This document shows positions 1-12,200 of a stretch of DNA of 64,000 nucleotides, in pieces. The stretch is taken from NCBI GenBank assembly GCA_032358255.1, contig JAULBX010027716.1, forward strand, positions 62,001-126,000, in the 5' to 3' direction. The DNA comes from Heterotrichella gracilis (lineage: Eukaryota; Sar; Xanthophyceae; Tribonematales; Xanthonemataceae). Below the pieces are notes generated by a model. It made no database searches. It was not told the DNA's origin and was given only the letters and a program-made list of their open reading frames with translations. Position numbers and translations under genes: made by a program. Numbering within the stretch: position 1 is the stretch's first letter; each line of letters starts with the position of its first letter.

Positions 1-523
1 TGTCGATATGGACTGCCATAACGGCCGCGTTGAGGTACAATTGGACAGGTCGTTTTTCGTGAGCATTGTTAGCCTTTCTCAAAGGTTGTTTGAGCATATT
101 GATTTAGCGTGCTTCCTTGTGATGTCTCTGTGCAGCTGCGAACCTCGCCATCCCGCCATCCATGCGAGGGGTCTGCCAAGGGTTCTGGTCATGTGTGTAA
201 AAATGGGCAGAATTTATATTTGAATATTAATTTGAATATAATGTTGTTTTTGGGTTACTATATACCTCAGGCCTAGAACGATGTGTTCAACTTGTGAACA
301 TACAGTGGCATCGCCTGTGAAAACTCCTGGAACTCTGCAGCCGCTTCAGACGAGCTCGTACCCCTTGAAAGCATACACCAGTATGCCACTGCCACTCGCA
401 TATGCATGCATGCATGTCACATCCCCGTGCGAGGGTGACACATCCTTGTGCTGACGAGCCTTCACCACAGTCACCAACCAAGTTGGAGCAGTTTTCTGTG
501 ATTCCATCCAACCAACCTGCGCG
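1..523. other. Left-edge non-coding stretch
   Basis: No gene is recognised here. The stretch holds the presumed 5' flank and 5' UTR of the OMA1 gene that begins at 524. Short open frames on both strands (for example about 70 codons near the left end) resemble no family I know and lack clear splice borders. AT-rich sequence around 200-260 is followed by mixed sequence with CATGCATGC palindromes near 400-415, a motif seen throughout the window. The 3' end of an unseen upstream gene cannot be excluded. Confidence 0.4.
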
Positions 524-2968
524 ATGTTTAGGCGGTGGGCTGCCCAGCAGCTGACCTCGCTCCTTCGCCGGGGCTCCAAGGGTAGGCATGGGGGTTTGCC
601 TAGCACCGGCACCGAGTCGCTACCCAGCACAACTATGGAGCTGTCACAGCGCTTGCAATCTCGTGCATACCAACGAGACTGGAGGTGAGCAGTCTTTCGT
701 TGCATGCAGTGGGTGCAATGGCTTTCCACTGTGCCCTCTTCCTTACGCCTGGCCAAGTTTTGGGTATTTTTTCTCCATACCGTGATCAGCAGTTTTTATG
801 TGTCCTGGCCAATACTTCAAGTCGAATTTTGTGTGCTACGACCGCACCCCTAGGACACAGCAAGGTAAATTTACATACGCCATGCAACAGAACACACATT
901 GACACTCTGATGGGTTAGTTCAAGTGCGTAGCCTGGCAATGACCGCTGCATGCCCGCGCTGTAGCCACCTCGCCTTGGTGCACCTCTCAGTCGCCAGTGG
1001 CAAACGCCGGGCTGGTTGGAAGACATTGACCCATTCCCTGTTATACATCGTTAAATCGTAAATATATTACCGTATTTCTGCTGTGACCTGGCTCCCATTC
1101 CTTGCAGGGGGTACGAACGCTTTGACCGCTCCGGCGCTGCCAGCTACACTAAGCAACTGTACCGCCAGCGCCGCCGCCTGGCCGTGGTTGTTGTGAGCGG
1201 CGGCAGCGTGGGCGCAGTGGTTTGGTACCGCAACCTGCAGGAGGTCCCCTACACGCACCGCACGCGCGCCGTGTTCTGCAGCGTGGACATGGAGCGGGCC
1301 ATGGGGCAGGCGACGTTTGAACAGGTGACGTGAAACCACATGATAGCTGCCAGGATGCATGGGCCCGGAAAAAAAATAATCAAAAACCATGAGCCTTGAA
1401 AAACCCAGGCATTAATTAATGCAGTGAAAGAATAATTAATGCATTTTACATTATGAATCTGATTTGATTGTTATTGGTGGTGCAGGTGAAGCATGAGGCT
1501 GAGGCGCAGGGCACCATGCTGCCTGCCTGGAGCCGGCCGGTCAAGGTGGTGGAGCGCCTGGGGAGGCGCATCGCTGAGGTGGCGTCGGAGGGGTATGGAG
1601 AGGGGTTCATGGAGCACATGAAGGTGAGGGCGTGTCAGCAATGCCATACAGTATTACTTTTCAACTTACAAAAGCATGGGAATGGGGAGACTGCAAATAG
1701 TTACATTTGATGAAGTTTTTGGCATTTGTTATTGGGCGAAAAATTGGTCATTTCCCATGTCATAAATGGCACAATGCAGGTTTGAGCTTGTGAAGCTGCA
1801 TAAGGCATTGAAAATACCTGTAGTACATTGGAATGTATGCTTGTAGAATGCTTGCTTGTAGAGTGCATCATGTTGACTAAGTTAGACCACTGTGAGTTAC
1901 CTGTGATACCCTGGTATACCGATGCAGCATACATGATATCATGATGTGGCGCATGATGTGATGCGCTGCTGTACCACCATGCAGGGCCTGAAGTGGGAGT
2001 TTGTGGTCATAGACTCCCCACAGGTCAACGCCTTTGTGGTCCCCGGCGGGAAGGTGGTGGTGTTCACAGGCCTCATGAAGCTGCTCAAGTCCGAAGATGA
2101 GCTTGCTGCTGTGCTGGCACACGAGGTGGCCCACATAGTGGCAAGGCATGGGGTGAGAAACAACAACTTGGCACACCGCAGAGTATAATGACAGTGATCA
2201 CGTCTTTACAATGCAATGTTGCTCTCTGTTCATCATGCGCTGGATTTAACATTGTCATCCCGCTGTACGGTGTATACTGGCGAATTAGCTTAGGTTTGCT
2301 GGTGAGCTTTTGCTATCTTGTAACTGCTGTAACTTGTAACACGTCCGACAATCAGCTGCAGCATGCACCCACCCAGCAGTGTCCACCTGGATGGATTTGG
2401 CGTGTCTGTGATTGCCTACCCTGAATCAGCTGTGGCTTGTTGTCTGCAGGCCGAGCAACTTTCCAAAGGACAGGTGATGGAGCTTTTCAGGGTGGTGATG
2501 TACTGGTTCTTTGGAATACCAATCCCTTCCGGTGCAATGGCGGTGGCGTTCTTCCTGCCACATTCAAGGTAAGCTGGCTTCTATGCTTTTGCTCTGCGCA
2601 GGTCAAGCCAATGCTAGATATGGCTAGATTATATTACACGGCACAAATCTTGAGTCATTGCAATGTGTAGGCGGGCTGAGACAGAGGCAGATATGATTGG
2701 ATTGCGATTGGCAGCAAGGGCCTGTTTCGACCCAGCCGCCGCAGCCACTGTGTTCAGCATCCTTGGCCATGAGGAGAAGAAGCAGGGTGGGGCTGGCGTT
2801 CCAAAGTTTTTGCGCACACATCCGATGTCGGACGCGCGAACTGCCCGGGTGAAACGCGAGCTCCCGGTGGTCATGCCACTGTACGAGGAAAGCCAATGTG
2901 ATGCGGCGAAAACGTTCTGGGCAAACCCCAGAGTGCAGCGACAACCACACGTGGTCGCCATCAATTAG
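524..2968 (+). CDS. OMA1: OMA1-type mitochondrial M48 metalloprotease
   Basis: Zinc metalloprotease of the M48 family, OMA1 branch, which in other eukaryotes acts in the mitochondrial inner membrane in stress signalling and quality control. Six exons join in frame: 524-684, 1108-1324, 1486-1623, 1985-2152, 2450-2568 and 2671-2968, giving 366 residues. The N-terminus (MFRRWAAQQLTSLLRR) is basic and lacks acidic residues, as expected of a mitochondrial presequence. A hydrophobic segment near residues 75-91 is the likely membrane anchor. The HExxH zinc motif HEVAH is at residues 218-222, and the third ligand is probably Glu271 in the ETEAD motif. The ATG at 524 is the first in frame and begins the presequence. 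The gene ends 137 bp before the stop of the convergent dynein gene. Family assignment is firm; the mitochondrial role is inferred from the family. Confidence 0.93.
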
Positions 2969-2985
2969 TGCTGCAAAATCAGACA

Positions 2986-3078
2986 TGCTGGCCAGTCATG
3001 CTACAATACAATCTGCTGGCCATTAATGCTGCAATAAAATGTGCTGGCCAATCATCCTGCAATGAGATGTGCTGGTCC
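2986..3078. repeat. 28-bp tandem repeat between convergent genes
   Basis: Three full units and the start of a fourth begin at 2986, 3014, 3042 and 3070, an exact 28-bp period. Each unit opens with TGCTGGCCA or a one-base variant and continues with a TGCT/CTGCAATA-like part. The array fills almost the whole gap between the stop codon of OMA1 (2968) and the stop codon of the dynein gene (3105), so it lies in the 3' UTRs of both. Confidence 0.85.
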
Positions 3079-3104
3079 AGCTGCAGCTGCTAGCTCAAAC
3101 CCTT

Positions 3105-6100
3105 TCAGGTCACCACATCAAGGAACAAGCAGAGCCCTGCTGTTGTCCATTTGACCCAGGAGTGCCTAGTCTTCAGCTGTGCTGTGAACACTTCTTGCCT
3201 GAACCGTGCCTCAGTAGTGTACACCGGGCACTGGTACACGTCCTTCAACTCAGCTTTGTCTACTGTGACTGCCTTCACCTGCAACGTAGACGCATTTCAT
3301 TGATACTTTGCCATTTGAGACTGCTTGCGTTGATATGTTGATACAAGAGGGCTGGGGTGCTGAGATTTTCCTTACATTTTTTTTCGATTCTTCAAGTGGC
3401 CATTGGCAGACAGAATTGCTTGGTACATCATCAGAACACAATGCAGTCATGGATATGATGTAACAAATTTGCGACAGTAGTAATTAGCTCGTCAATCTGA
3501 TGTGAGGCAGTGGTGTGCATCCAATGCAATGCACACTTACCAGCATCACAGGCATTGCGCAGAACAGTTCTTTGGGCTTGGATTCCTCCAAGCACCCAGC
3601 CTTTTCATCCCATCTGGCCCCCTCCAATATCAACCCATGGATGTAGGCACCATCCCTGGAAGGTCCCTCAAGCTGCTCCGGCTGCTTCTTGCTGACTTCT
3701 GTGACAATCACTGTCTTGTCTAGGGGCCAGTCATTGCGCCGGGCTGTTGTTTGCATCACTGCTGTGAGGAAGGATTGTGGGTTGAAGAGCCCGGGCAGCC
3801 ACACACTCTTTGGCAGCTGTAGATCATCTGTCCAATCCGACAACTGTGCAACTCTCTGCGGAAAAAACATTATGGTGATGGTTCAGTACAGCCTTGTTAG
3901 ATAATGGTACCAAACAAATAGCTTTGGGTGAAGGCACAGTACGTGCACTGGACTACAGAGCGCCCCATGTGAGAAGCCCTTCGGGTAAGTGTCGCCACCA
4001 ATATCTTGAGATACATTGCTGCTGCTACATGCTACCATGCATTGATCAAAATTGAGCAACCCGGTGAATACCTGCAACAGGTTGTTGAACCATGATCCCA
4101 ATGGGCGCAGGGAGTGGTATGCCTTGTCCAGCCAGCACTGTGGTATCTTGTCTTCTGCCAGCGCAAACATGAGCTTCTCCATTGGCTCAGACATGGTAAG
4201 ATCACCCTTCAGCCCCAAATCCAGCTCCGCAAGTGATCGCCGAATTTCATGAAGCAGAATATTCATTCTTTCAGACTCCTGTAGAAAATATGCGCTGGTC
4301 ATACAGTGGGCAATGGGTCAGATGGCGTTGGAATTAAATGCCCCGGCAACCGCAGTGCCAATTCACGTAAATGCTGAGTTTAATTGCTGTAATTACCTGG
4401 ATGGCAACCATTATGTAAGGAGTGAATTCATCCACACGGCCTCTGATTTCTTCCATATCAAACGCCTCAGGGAGTCGCTCAATGATGTCATCAAGAACCC
4501 TCTTTGCTTTCTCGTCAACGCTCATCCCACCCTCATCACCTGCCTCTCTTGGCTGTACATAACAAACACCCAGTTCAAAAACACTCCTCATTAAAATAAA
4601 TTCAACTCAAATTCAACACAAACAACCTGGCGCACAATCCAGCAAGGCGCTGCAAGTATCTAAGGGTGTAAGATAGCGAGTTGCATGCATTCACCTGCAT
4701 GCAAAGCAGACTTGCACAGAAGGAGTCGGCTTCTCTCAGCTTGAAACCAATCTCGGCATTTGGATGCAAACCAAAGGCCACTGGGGTTTCTGCAGGCATG
4801 CTCTCCTCAATGTACTCCATTGCCTGCAAGAAGATTATTTAGCAGTCAAACGTGGCACTAGGGCAAGCAGCCAGATAAGTTATGTCAATGCATCAATGTC
4901 ATTCATAAGGAAGTGGTAGTGGTAGTCAAACAGCGGCGCTGGTGCAAGCAGTCTTGTAAGTAATGTACCATATCATAGCCATTCATTCATAAATCTGGGA
5001 TACAAATGCTAGATATGGGTATGGCAAGCCAAGAAACCACATTATGGACTACACATGCAGGGAAATTTTTGACCAACACGGATCCAGCCAGCGGCACCAG
5101 GCAAAACTTCAGCACGGCTGTACTGATGGTACCTATTGCCATGCACTGGTCTCCGCATCACCAACCGGATGACAAACCCTTCAGGGTTTACCTGTTTGTG
5201 ATTAGCTGTCGGGGGCGGTGCAGCAAACCCTGGGAACATTTCTGCGCCATCCAGCAGCTGCTCATTGAAATACTTGTGCAGGTATGCACTTGCAAGGCGC
5301 CGATCCCAGTCCTCGACAATGTGGCCGCCATACATGATTTCTCCAAACATGTATCTCAGATCATCCCATGGTACACGGACATTGTTTTCCAGGTAGTTGC
5401 ATGCTGTTTGGCCACAGCACAGCAGGTCACCGGTGTTGAAAGGGTAGTTCATGTTCCAGCCAATGCCTGCAACATGGACAGCGGGATTTTATAGGTTTGG
5501 CCATAGTGCCGTATCTCATAATGTCTTTGTTTAGAAACAGCGCAATGCAATGACAAATATAAGCACATAAGCACCTGATCTGGCGCCGGGAAGGTTGCCA
5601 ACGCCAAACTTCTTGCGCTCGAGGATGGCAGCGTGGAAGTAGCACAAGGCAAATACAATGGTTCTGAATTCCGCTTGTTTACCACAGTTTTCCAACATTT
5701 CCTCATTGAACTGACCATATGCTCGCTTCAAGTTAGCCTGCAGAAGGTATGTCCAGTGCCTCATGTGCATTTCCATGATTCTGAGTTCATAAATGTCATT
5801 CATTGAAGTAATTGCGCTCAGCAACGAGTGTTACGCAGGCAGTTGTAGTGCTTGATATTTGTGTCCAAAACTACTTTAATAAACAAAAAAGAGAGTTTTC
5901 TTATCATCTAGAATAATTTACTGGAGTAAGTGTTCACCCCACCTTAAGGCCCTCAGGAGGCTCATTGGTAAGCTTGATGGAGTTTTGTAACAGGGAGATA
6001 GGGAGTGGCCTCTCAAGGGATGGTGGGGGCTCAGCTGACAGGAAGAGCCTGAATTCTGGGTGAGCGCCTTCACTCAGCTTGTCAACCTTTTTCTCCAGCA

Positions 6101-9100
6101 CCGAGGTTGTCCAGTCAATCGTCAGATGGATGTTTTGAAGGAGGACCCAACCGCCGTTCTTATGAGCATTATTCAAGTAGTTCATTGCAATTGGCTCTTG
6201 ACCCTGAGAGGTAAAAAAGCAGAGTCAATGTACAACATCCTGTGTCACAATAGTGCTTCTCAGCAAATTTGCACCACAGGCACAGGTAATGTCAGGGGGT
6301 CAGAGATAACCTCATTGCAACCTTGACCATGGCCAATTATTTGCTGCGCACCTGCCCCAATGACACTGATGCATACTTTCCGTTTTCTGAAGTGAACCCA
6401 AGCTTTCTGCCCAACGCTTCAACAGAACCGGCAACATCCACGCCTGGGGAGAGGAACACAAATATGGGGGTGCCAGGACTGGAGTCCTTGAACGAGCGCT
6501 CCAGATCATATGGCTGTGATGTGGTGTATGGTGAGCCCAGGTTTTTGGCGACAAACATCCTCATTGCAGCGGTCAGGCGGTCAGTGCGCAGCGCCTTGAA
6601 AATGAGCAGGCGGTCAAATTCAGGCATTCGCTTCCAGTCCCCTGCACAAAAAGGAATAATACCTGTCTCAGCCCACAATTAACATATGCTATCTTGCATT
6701 GATTAGGCTCCTATGCTGTGTACACCCGTTTTGCATGCCCTGCATGCTGGCAATAACTAAGGCCTGTGCTTGACCAGCCGTTCTGCTGGTAGTGGTGCCC
6801 TGGTGCAGGCCAGCGGCCCCTAATTCCACCTCCTGTGCGTCTCCATTTTTTCTCTTTTTTTCCATTCTAAGGCTGTCAACATGAAAAGCTTTCCCACCTG
6901 GCAGCGGTTCATCCTCGGGCCTTTCAAACTCCATCCATTCTCTCCAGCGTTTGGAGGAGCCCAACACGTCATCCGGCAGGTAGGCATAGTCCTCCAAATT
7001 CTGCAGGAGGCAAAAAACTGTGTGGATCTGATGCGCCAAAATTTTCATGAATGTTACACATGCATAATGTGGCACATGCTCTGTGCCAGAATCCACATGT
7101 TGAAGCATGCAAATAAGAGCCTTACCTTCAGCGCCTGTACTGAAGACCATGCACTTTCTGGTACCCAATCCGTCAGTGGGTTTGGTACCCCAAATAGCTG
7201 TATCAGGAGGTTTAAAGTTATGCCTTGCAGTAGTTACATTTTTTCAAACAGTGCCCTTACGTGCACTGAAAGTGTCAGCATATTGTACAATATAATACAA
7301 AATAATTTCTGGACTGCTGCCATCACCTTTGGACCTTGCAGCAGGTACTCCAGTTTCTGCTGCGGCAGGTCTCCAGATCTTTTGAGGATTGCTAGACACA
7401 GCTGGGTTGCCATGATAAGCTTGTGGCGTTCAAACAGGCCCTACATAAGCACGATAAATCCATCAGTGGAGCTCGATCATCCCAAGGCATCGACGTCATG
7501 ACAGCCACAGCATCACATTTTAATCATTTTCTACTTGCTGGCGCTTACCTGGGATATGTAGGAGAATGTCACAAAAGAAGTTGTCTCTGTCAAGAGCTGC
7601 AAGCGCGCCCCAGTATCTGGTCCTTCATTTGCCTGCCTTCCCACAGGCATGTTGTTTTCTTCCTTTGGCTGTGGCTGGGGGGTCATATGTATCCCTGGCA
7701 ACAATGCACACCATTGATATCCCTGTATGTATACATATATGTTATTGTATTACCAAACCACAGCAGGAAATCGCACCTTTCTTCAAAATGTAGACAAAGT
7801 TTGCCATTGAGTAGTGGTACACCCTGTCCAGGTTGTTGAGCGAGTCTATGAGGAAGTACATCAGTGATCCGCGCGTTGCTACTGGCCGATACACTTCTCT
7901 GGCTCGCCCAATGTCAATTTCTGTATCCTTGGCCTGCTTGACTTTGTCTGCAATGTCGGTTGCTGTGCGCTTGGTCTCTTCCAGATTTTCAACCAGCTCA
8001 ATGTCATCAAGAATGTCGCCCTGCCCAAGGATATTCACATGTTTACTCATATTTTTAGAAATAATTGGTTGCAAATCTCACACAGCCTTGAGGCATAAAA
8101 TGGTTGACAACATAAAATTTAATGTAATGGATAACATCCACATACCTTCACATTGGCCAATCTGCTGAGCAGATTGTCCTCCAGCTCTTTGAGGGTTATT
8201 GTGTACTAAGCCAGCTGCCTGACAAGGGTAGCTGCCTGCTCTTGCAAATCTGGCCTCTCGTGTGCAACCACCAAGGCAAGCAGTTGGTCCTCAAGACCTG
8301 TCTCCGTAACACAGAAGTTGACCAGGGTTGTCTGTGCTGCAATTTCTGGCTTGTAGTGCGGGTTGGCCAACTTGGTTTGCAGATAAAGCCTGGAAACAGC
8401 AGACATGTGTGATGTCCGGCAAGGGATGTTTTCTCTGCACAACGGTGAGAATTGTGGAGCATACATTGGGGCAAAAATTGATGCAAAAAGGCCATACCTG
8501 AAATCCGGGTGATATTGCACTTCGTGCTCGCCAATCTTGAGGATGATGTTCTTGCCACGCCGAATGAGCTGCTTGGAAATGACTGGATCAAGAACAGCAT
8601 CAATCTCCTCTGGCAGATTTTCAAGCAGCACTGGAATACCATTCTCAATGCAGTGTAAAATCTGCACCGTTCACCAGCAATGCGTCAGCACATCCGGGCA
8701 AGTGTGCCACTGGCAGTGAGACCAGGTTTCCAGCTTCATCTAACAATGGATGTCAGCAATCATGTAATGCTGCCCAACAAAGAATTCACCGCCATGTCAC
8801 TTACTGTGTCCACATAGTTGGGCTGTGATTGTTGGACAACTTTGAGACCATTTGGCCCCTCCTTGTTCATGATCCATTTAATGCCCTGTAACTGAGGGTC
8901 TATCAACAGAGGCCAACGGGATGTGCTGCTGATAATAGCACCATTTTCTATTGAAAGTGGATCTGTGGGAAGTCCTTCTTGGCCCCATTTTGCCTGCAAA
9001 AGATCAAAGGTCATAATTTTTCTGTCTGTCAACATTCACGGGGTGAGATCTTGTTGCAGCTGCTGCACACCTTCTGAGTATCGTCAGTGAGCATATCCAG

Positions 9101-9280
9101 AGATGTTATGCCGCCTGTCATTGGGATATCTCTTGCTAGCAGGTCAGGGTACCACTTTTCCACCACGAGCCGTATTCTGAACTGCATGTTGAAAGGCCCA
9201 GCATATGACACAAAGGCTGCTGCTAGCAGCACATCCCCCACAAGCTTGCCTGCATGCAAGAAGAATCCAGTCAATTACCA
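3105..9280 (-). other. Dynein AAA5, AAA6 and C-terminal coding part
   Basis: Sub-region encoding AAA5 (about 9280-8190, with [15 protein letters not shown] near 8880-8930), AAA6 (about 8075-5930, with [20 protein letters not shown] near 6420-6480) and the C-terminal domain (about 5820-3105). The C-terminal domain carries [16 protein letters not shown] (about 5320-5370) and [15 protein letters not shown] (about 3590-3640). The final exon, 3105-3278, is only 58 codons with the stop. It encodes a VYQCPVYTT motif equivalent to the YECPVYKT of other axonemal chains. It is easily missed because the preceding frame reads on past a clean GTAAGT donor. Confidence 0.9.
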
Positions 9281-12200
9281 GATGCATGCTATAATGTTTC
9301 TAATATTATGCTTGCTTATAGGTCCTGAAGCACAGTGTCACAGACCCTGGTTCTTCAGGAACCATCCAGGCAATACCATAGGCTGGCATGCGCACATATG
9401 TACATTGTCCCATGGTGAAGCTAATCACCTTCTGCCTGTGCAAGCCTCTGTATGGTCTCGCTCCAGCGCTTGTTCTCAGATGCCAAGCCATTGATGAGCC
9501 TATCCGCCAGTTTTGCCTTCATAGCCGTTTTGTCAGCTTGTGCAATGGCAGTATTCTTGTCTTCATTTGCCTGCGCATCAATATTACCCATTCATGAGAC
9601 CTGTCTACAGGGATCCTCAGACATGGCAGCTGAGCATACAAATACTACTGTGGAGAACAGGTGGTTACCTTCATCAGGTTGAGCTCCAAGGCAGCAACAC
9701 GATCTTGAAGCTCTTTGACCTTCAGTCGGATGGTGGTCAACTTCTTGTTGGCAGCTTCCAATTTCCTGTTTGCATCTGCCAACGCTGCACGCTTGGGGGC
9801 TACAACCTGAAACAACACAGCTGTGCGTCACATCTGTTACATTTGCAGAAGAAAGACATCTTATCCGTTAATCAGGCTTGTTGCTGAGCATGCCCATGAG
9901 GGGCACAAATAAAATAACTGAATAATAAAGAAAATACATATGATTTTTAAGCAAGGGGAATAACTGTAACGTTTCTAAACTAAAGTGTAGCCACATACCT
10001 GGTAGATGCGGAAGTATTTGCAGATGTTGATCACCCATGCGCAGACACCTGCTGCGGCAAATGACTTGCTCTTTATGTTGTCTGCGTTGAAGCCTGGATT
10101 GCTGATGTAATCCTTCTCCACCCGATCCACACATTGCACTGGAATGTTGTCCTTGTCAAAATTGATCAATGACTTCAGGAAGGCATCCACGTTGCCCATG
10201 TATTTCTTGCCAGCATTCCATGACACGTCCTGAAGGGCGCACATGCATTTTCACCATCAATTTCAATCTATTATTTCTTCTGGTGCTGTATGTTGCTACA
10301 GACAGTACACGGTGCCCTTCATTCAATCGTTTACCATCATGGGCTTACCTTTGGAAGGTTGCCATTGGGAGCGGTCAACAGCATGCACGCAGACACCACC
10401 ATAACCACTTCAGCTGCAGGGTTGCCAAAAGACTTGAGTTCACCAAGTGACGCCTTGTCCAGTGAGTTGAGGGCAGCTTCCGCTTGCTGTATGATGGGTT
10501 CAGCTGCAGCCAGATCCTTGGCACATTCCTCTTGGAATGCAGTCACCTCAATCTGTATAAAAGGTCCACATTGTCACCTAACGGAATGCTTGGAGGCACA
10601 ACTCTGCAGGAGTGACCAGCTGATCAGGCTGTACTGCTGGAGTGCTTGTCATGTATTACCCCCCTTTCTGAAGAATAAAATTGAACATAAAATAATAACT
10701 ACAGTTGCGCAGTGGATGCATCATATCATTCTCGCCATCACGGACAGTTGCTTCAAGAAGACATATTGCAAGTCTGGTACCTATGTTGGTAAGTAACACC
10801 ACTAATCACCACAAGGTTTCACCTGGAGCTTTGCTGATTGTTCTTCATCTTCCCTGCCAGCTTCCACTGCCTCGTCGACAACCGCTTTTTCTTGACCGAT
10901 GCTTTCAATGAGGGCTTGCGTTTGCGCTTTCTTTTCTTCAACCACAATCTGCTCCTCTTTCAGTACCACTTGCAAGTCTGCTACAGCTGCCGCAGCCTGA
11001 GCAATTTTCTCGACGCCATTTTCAAGCCGCAATTTATCCTGTGGAAATGCATTGCATAGTCAAGCACTTTGTATCAAGTAATCTGACTGAAAAAGCAGAG
11101 CAATTCATGAAATAAATGCCAGCCGCTGAAAAACTGTGCGTTCATACACTAACCTCATTCAGGCGCTGGCGCTTTGCTGCTAACAAAGATTTGTATAGTG
11201 CAATGAGCTCCAGGTACGACTTTGGCGTTGTATAGTTGTGGCGCTTCAATGCCTCTTTGAACCTACAGAAAACGCCAAAAGTTTAAACTATTAAAAACAA
11301 TTGCCATTTTTGCCACTCATTCGTAATGAATCAGGCACCACCATGTAGCCAAACATTCTTCGACATTTTATCAACCCCATTTACATACCACGAGTGCAAT
11401 TTCACGTACCTCAAGCTGGCTTCAGCCACAGTCTGGTGCGCAAAGGCCATGTGGTATGCCACACTGTCCCTCACGTCCTCTAAAACGTCAGGCACATCAG
11501 CAAGGAAGCGCTGAGCTACAGAAACTAGCGCCTCATGCGGCCACGCATGGAACCAATCGAATGAGGTACAGTTCACCAGCGCTGGGAACTGACGCGCACG
11601 GATCCGGAACTTGTCTCCCACAGGACTGAAGCACAGCACCACATGCAGGAAGCGGCGGACCTGGGGCACAGCAGGAGCTTGTTAGCGCGACTGCAACAAC
11701 AGCAGAAGAATAGTAGGAATTCTGCACATTGCTGACCTTGCTGATGAAAAAGTCCCACAGGTTCTCCATTGTATCCACCAAGCCAGCTTGCTTGGCCTCA
11801 TGTCTCACTGCATTGCAGAAGTTGTCCTTGTCCTCCTGCAAGGTGCCACAGCACAATCAGTTTAGCACATCAGTTGTCAGTGCGGAGGCTCTGCTTTGGT
11901 ACCACAACGTTGGGTCTTTAGCCTGTTGACCATTGCATGCATATGCACACGATACGCTTACAGCAAGTATCCTCGCAATGCTATTCAAACCCAAACCATA
12001 CCTGGGAGCAGAGGTCAGGAATGAACCCTGTTGACAACAGATCATTGATGTATACAAGGAATTTCTCATCCACGATTTGGTTGTCTGTCATCAAGAAGGT
12101 GACGGCAGTTCCCTTGACACCAGCCTGGAACAGCGATTCTCAACTTGAGCAACAAGATCAACACAATCAAGCATCAATTTTACCAAGGCCAGCATTGATA

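Noticed and set aside
6881-7501. 206-codon plus-strand open frame
   Set aside because: Antisense to dynein AAA6-region exons and introns; no family resemblance.
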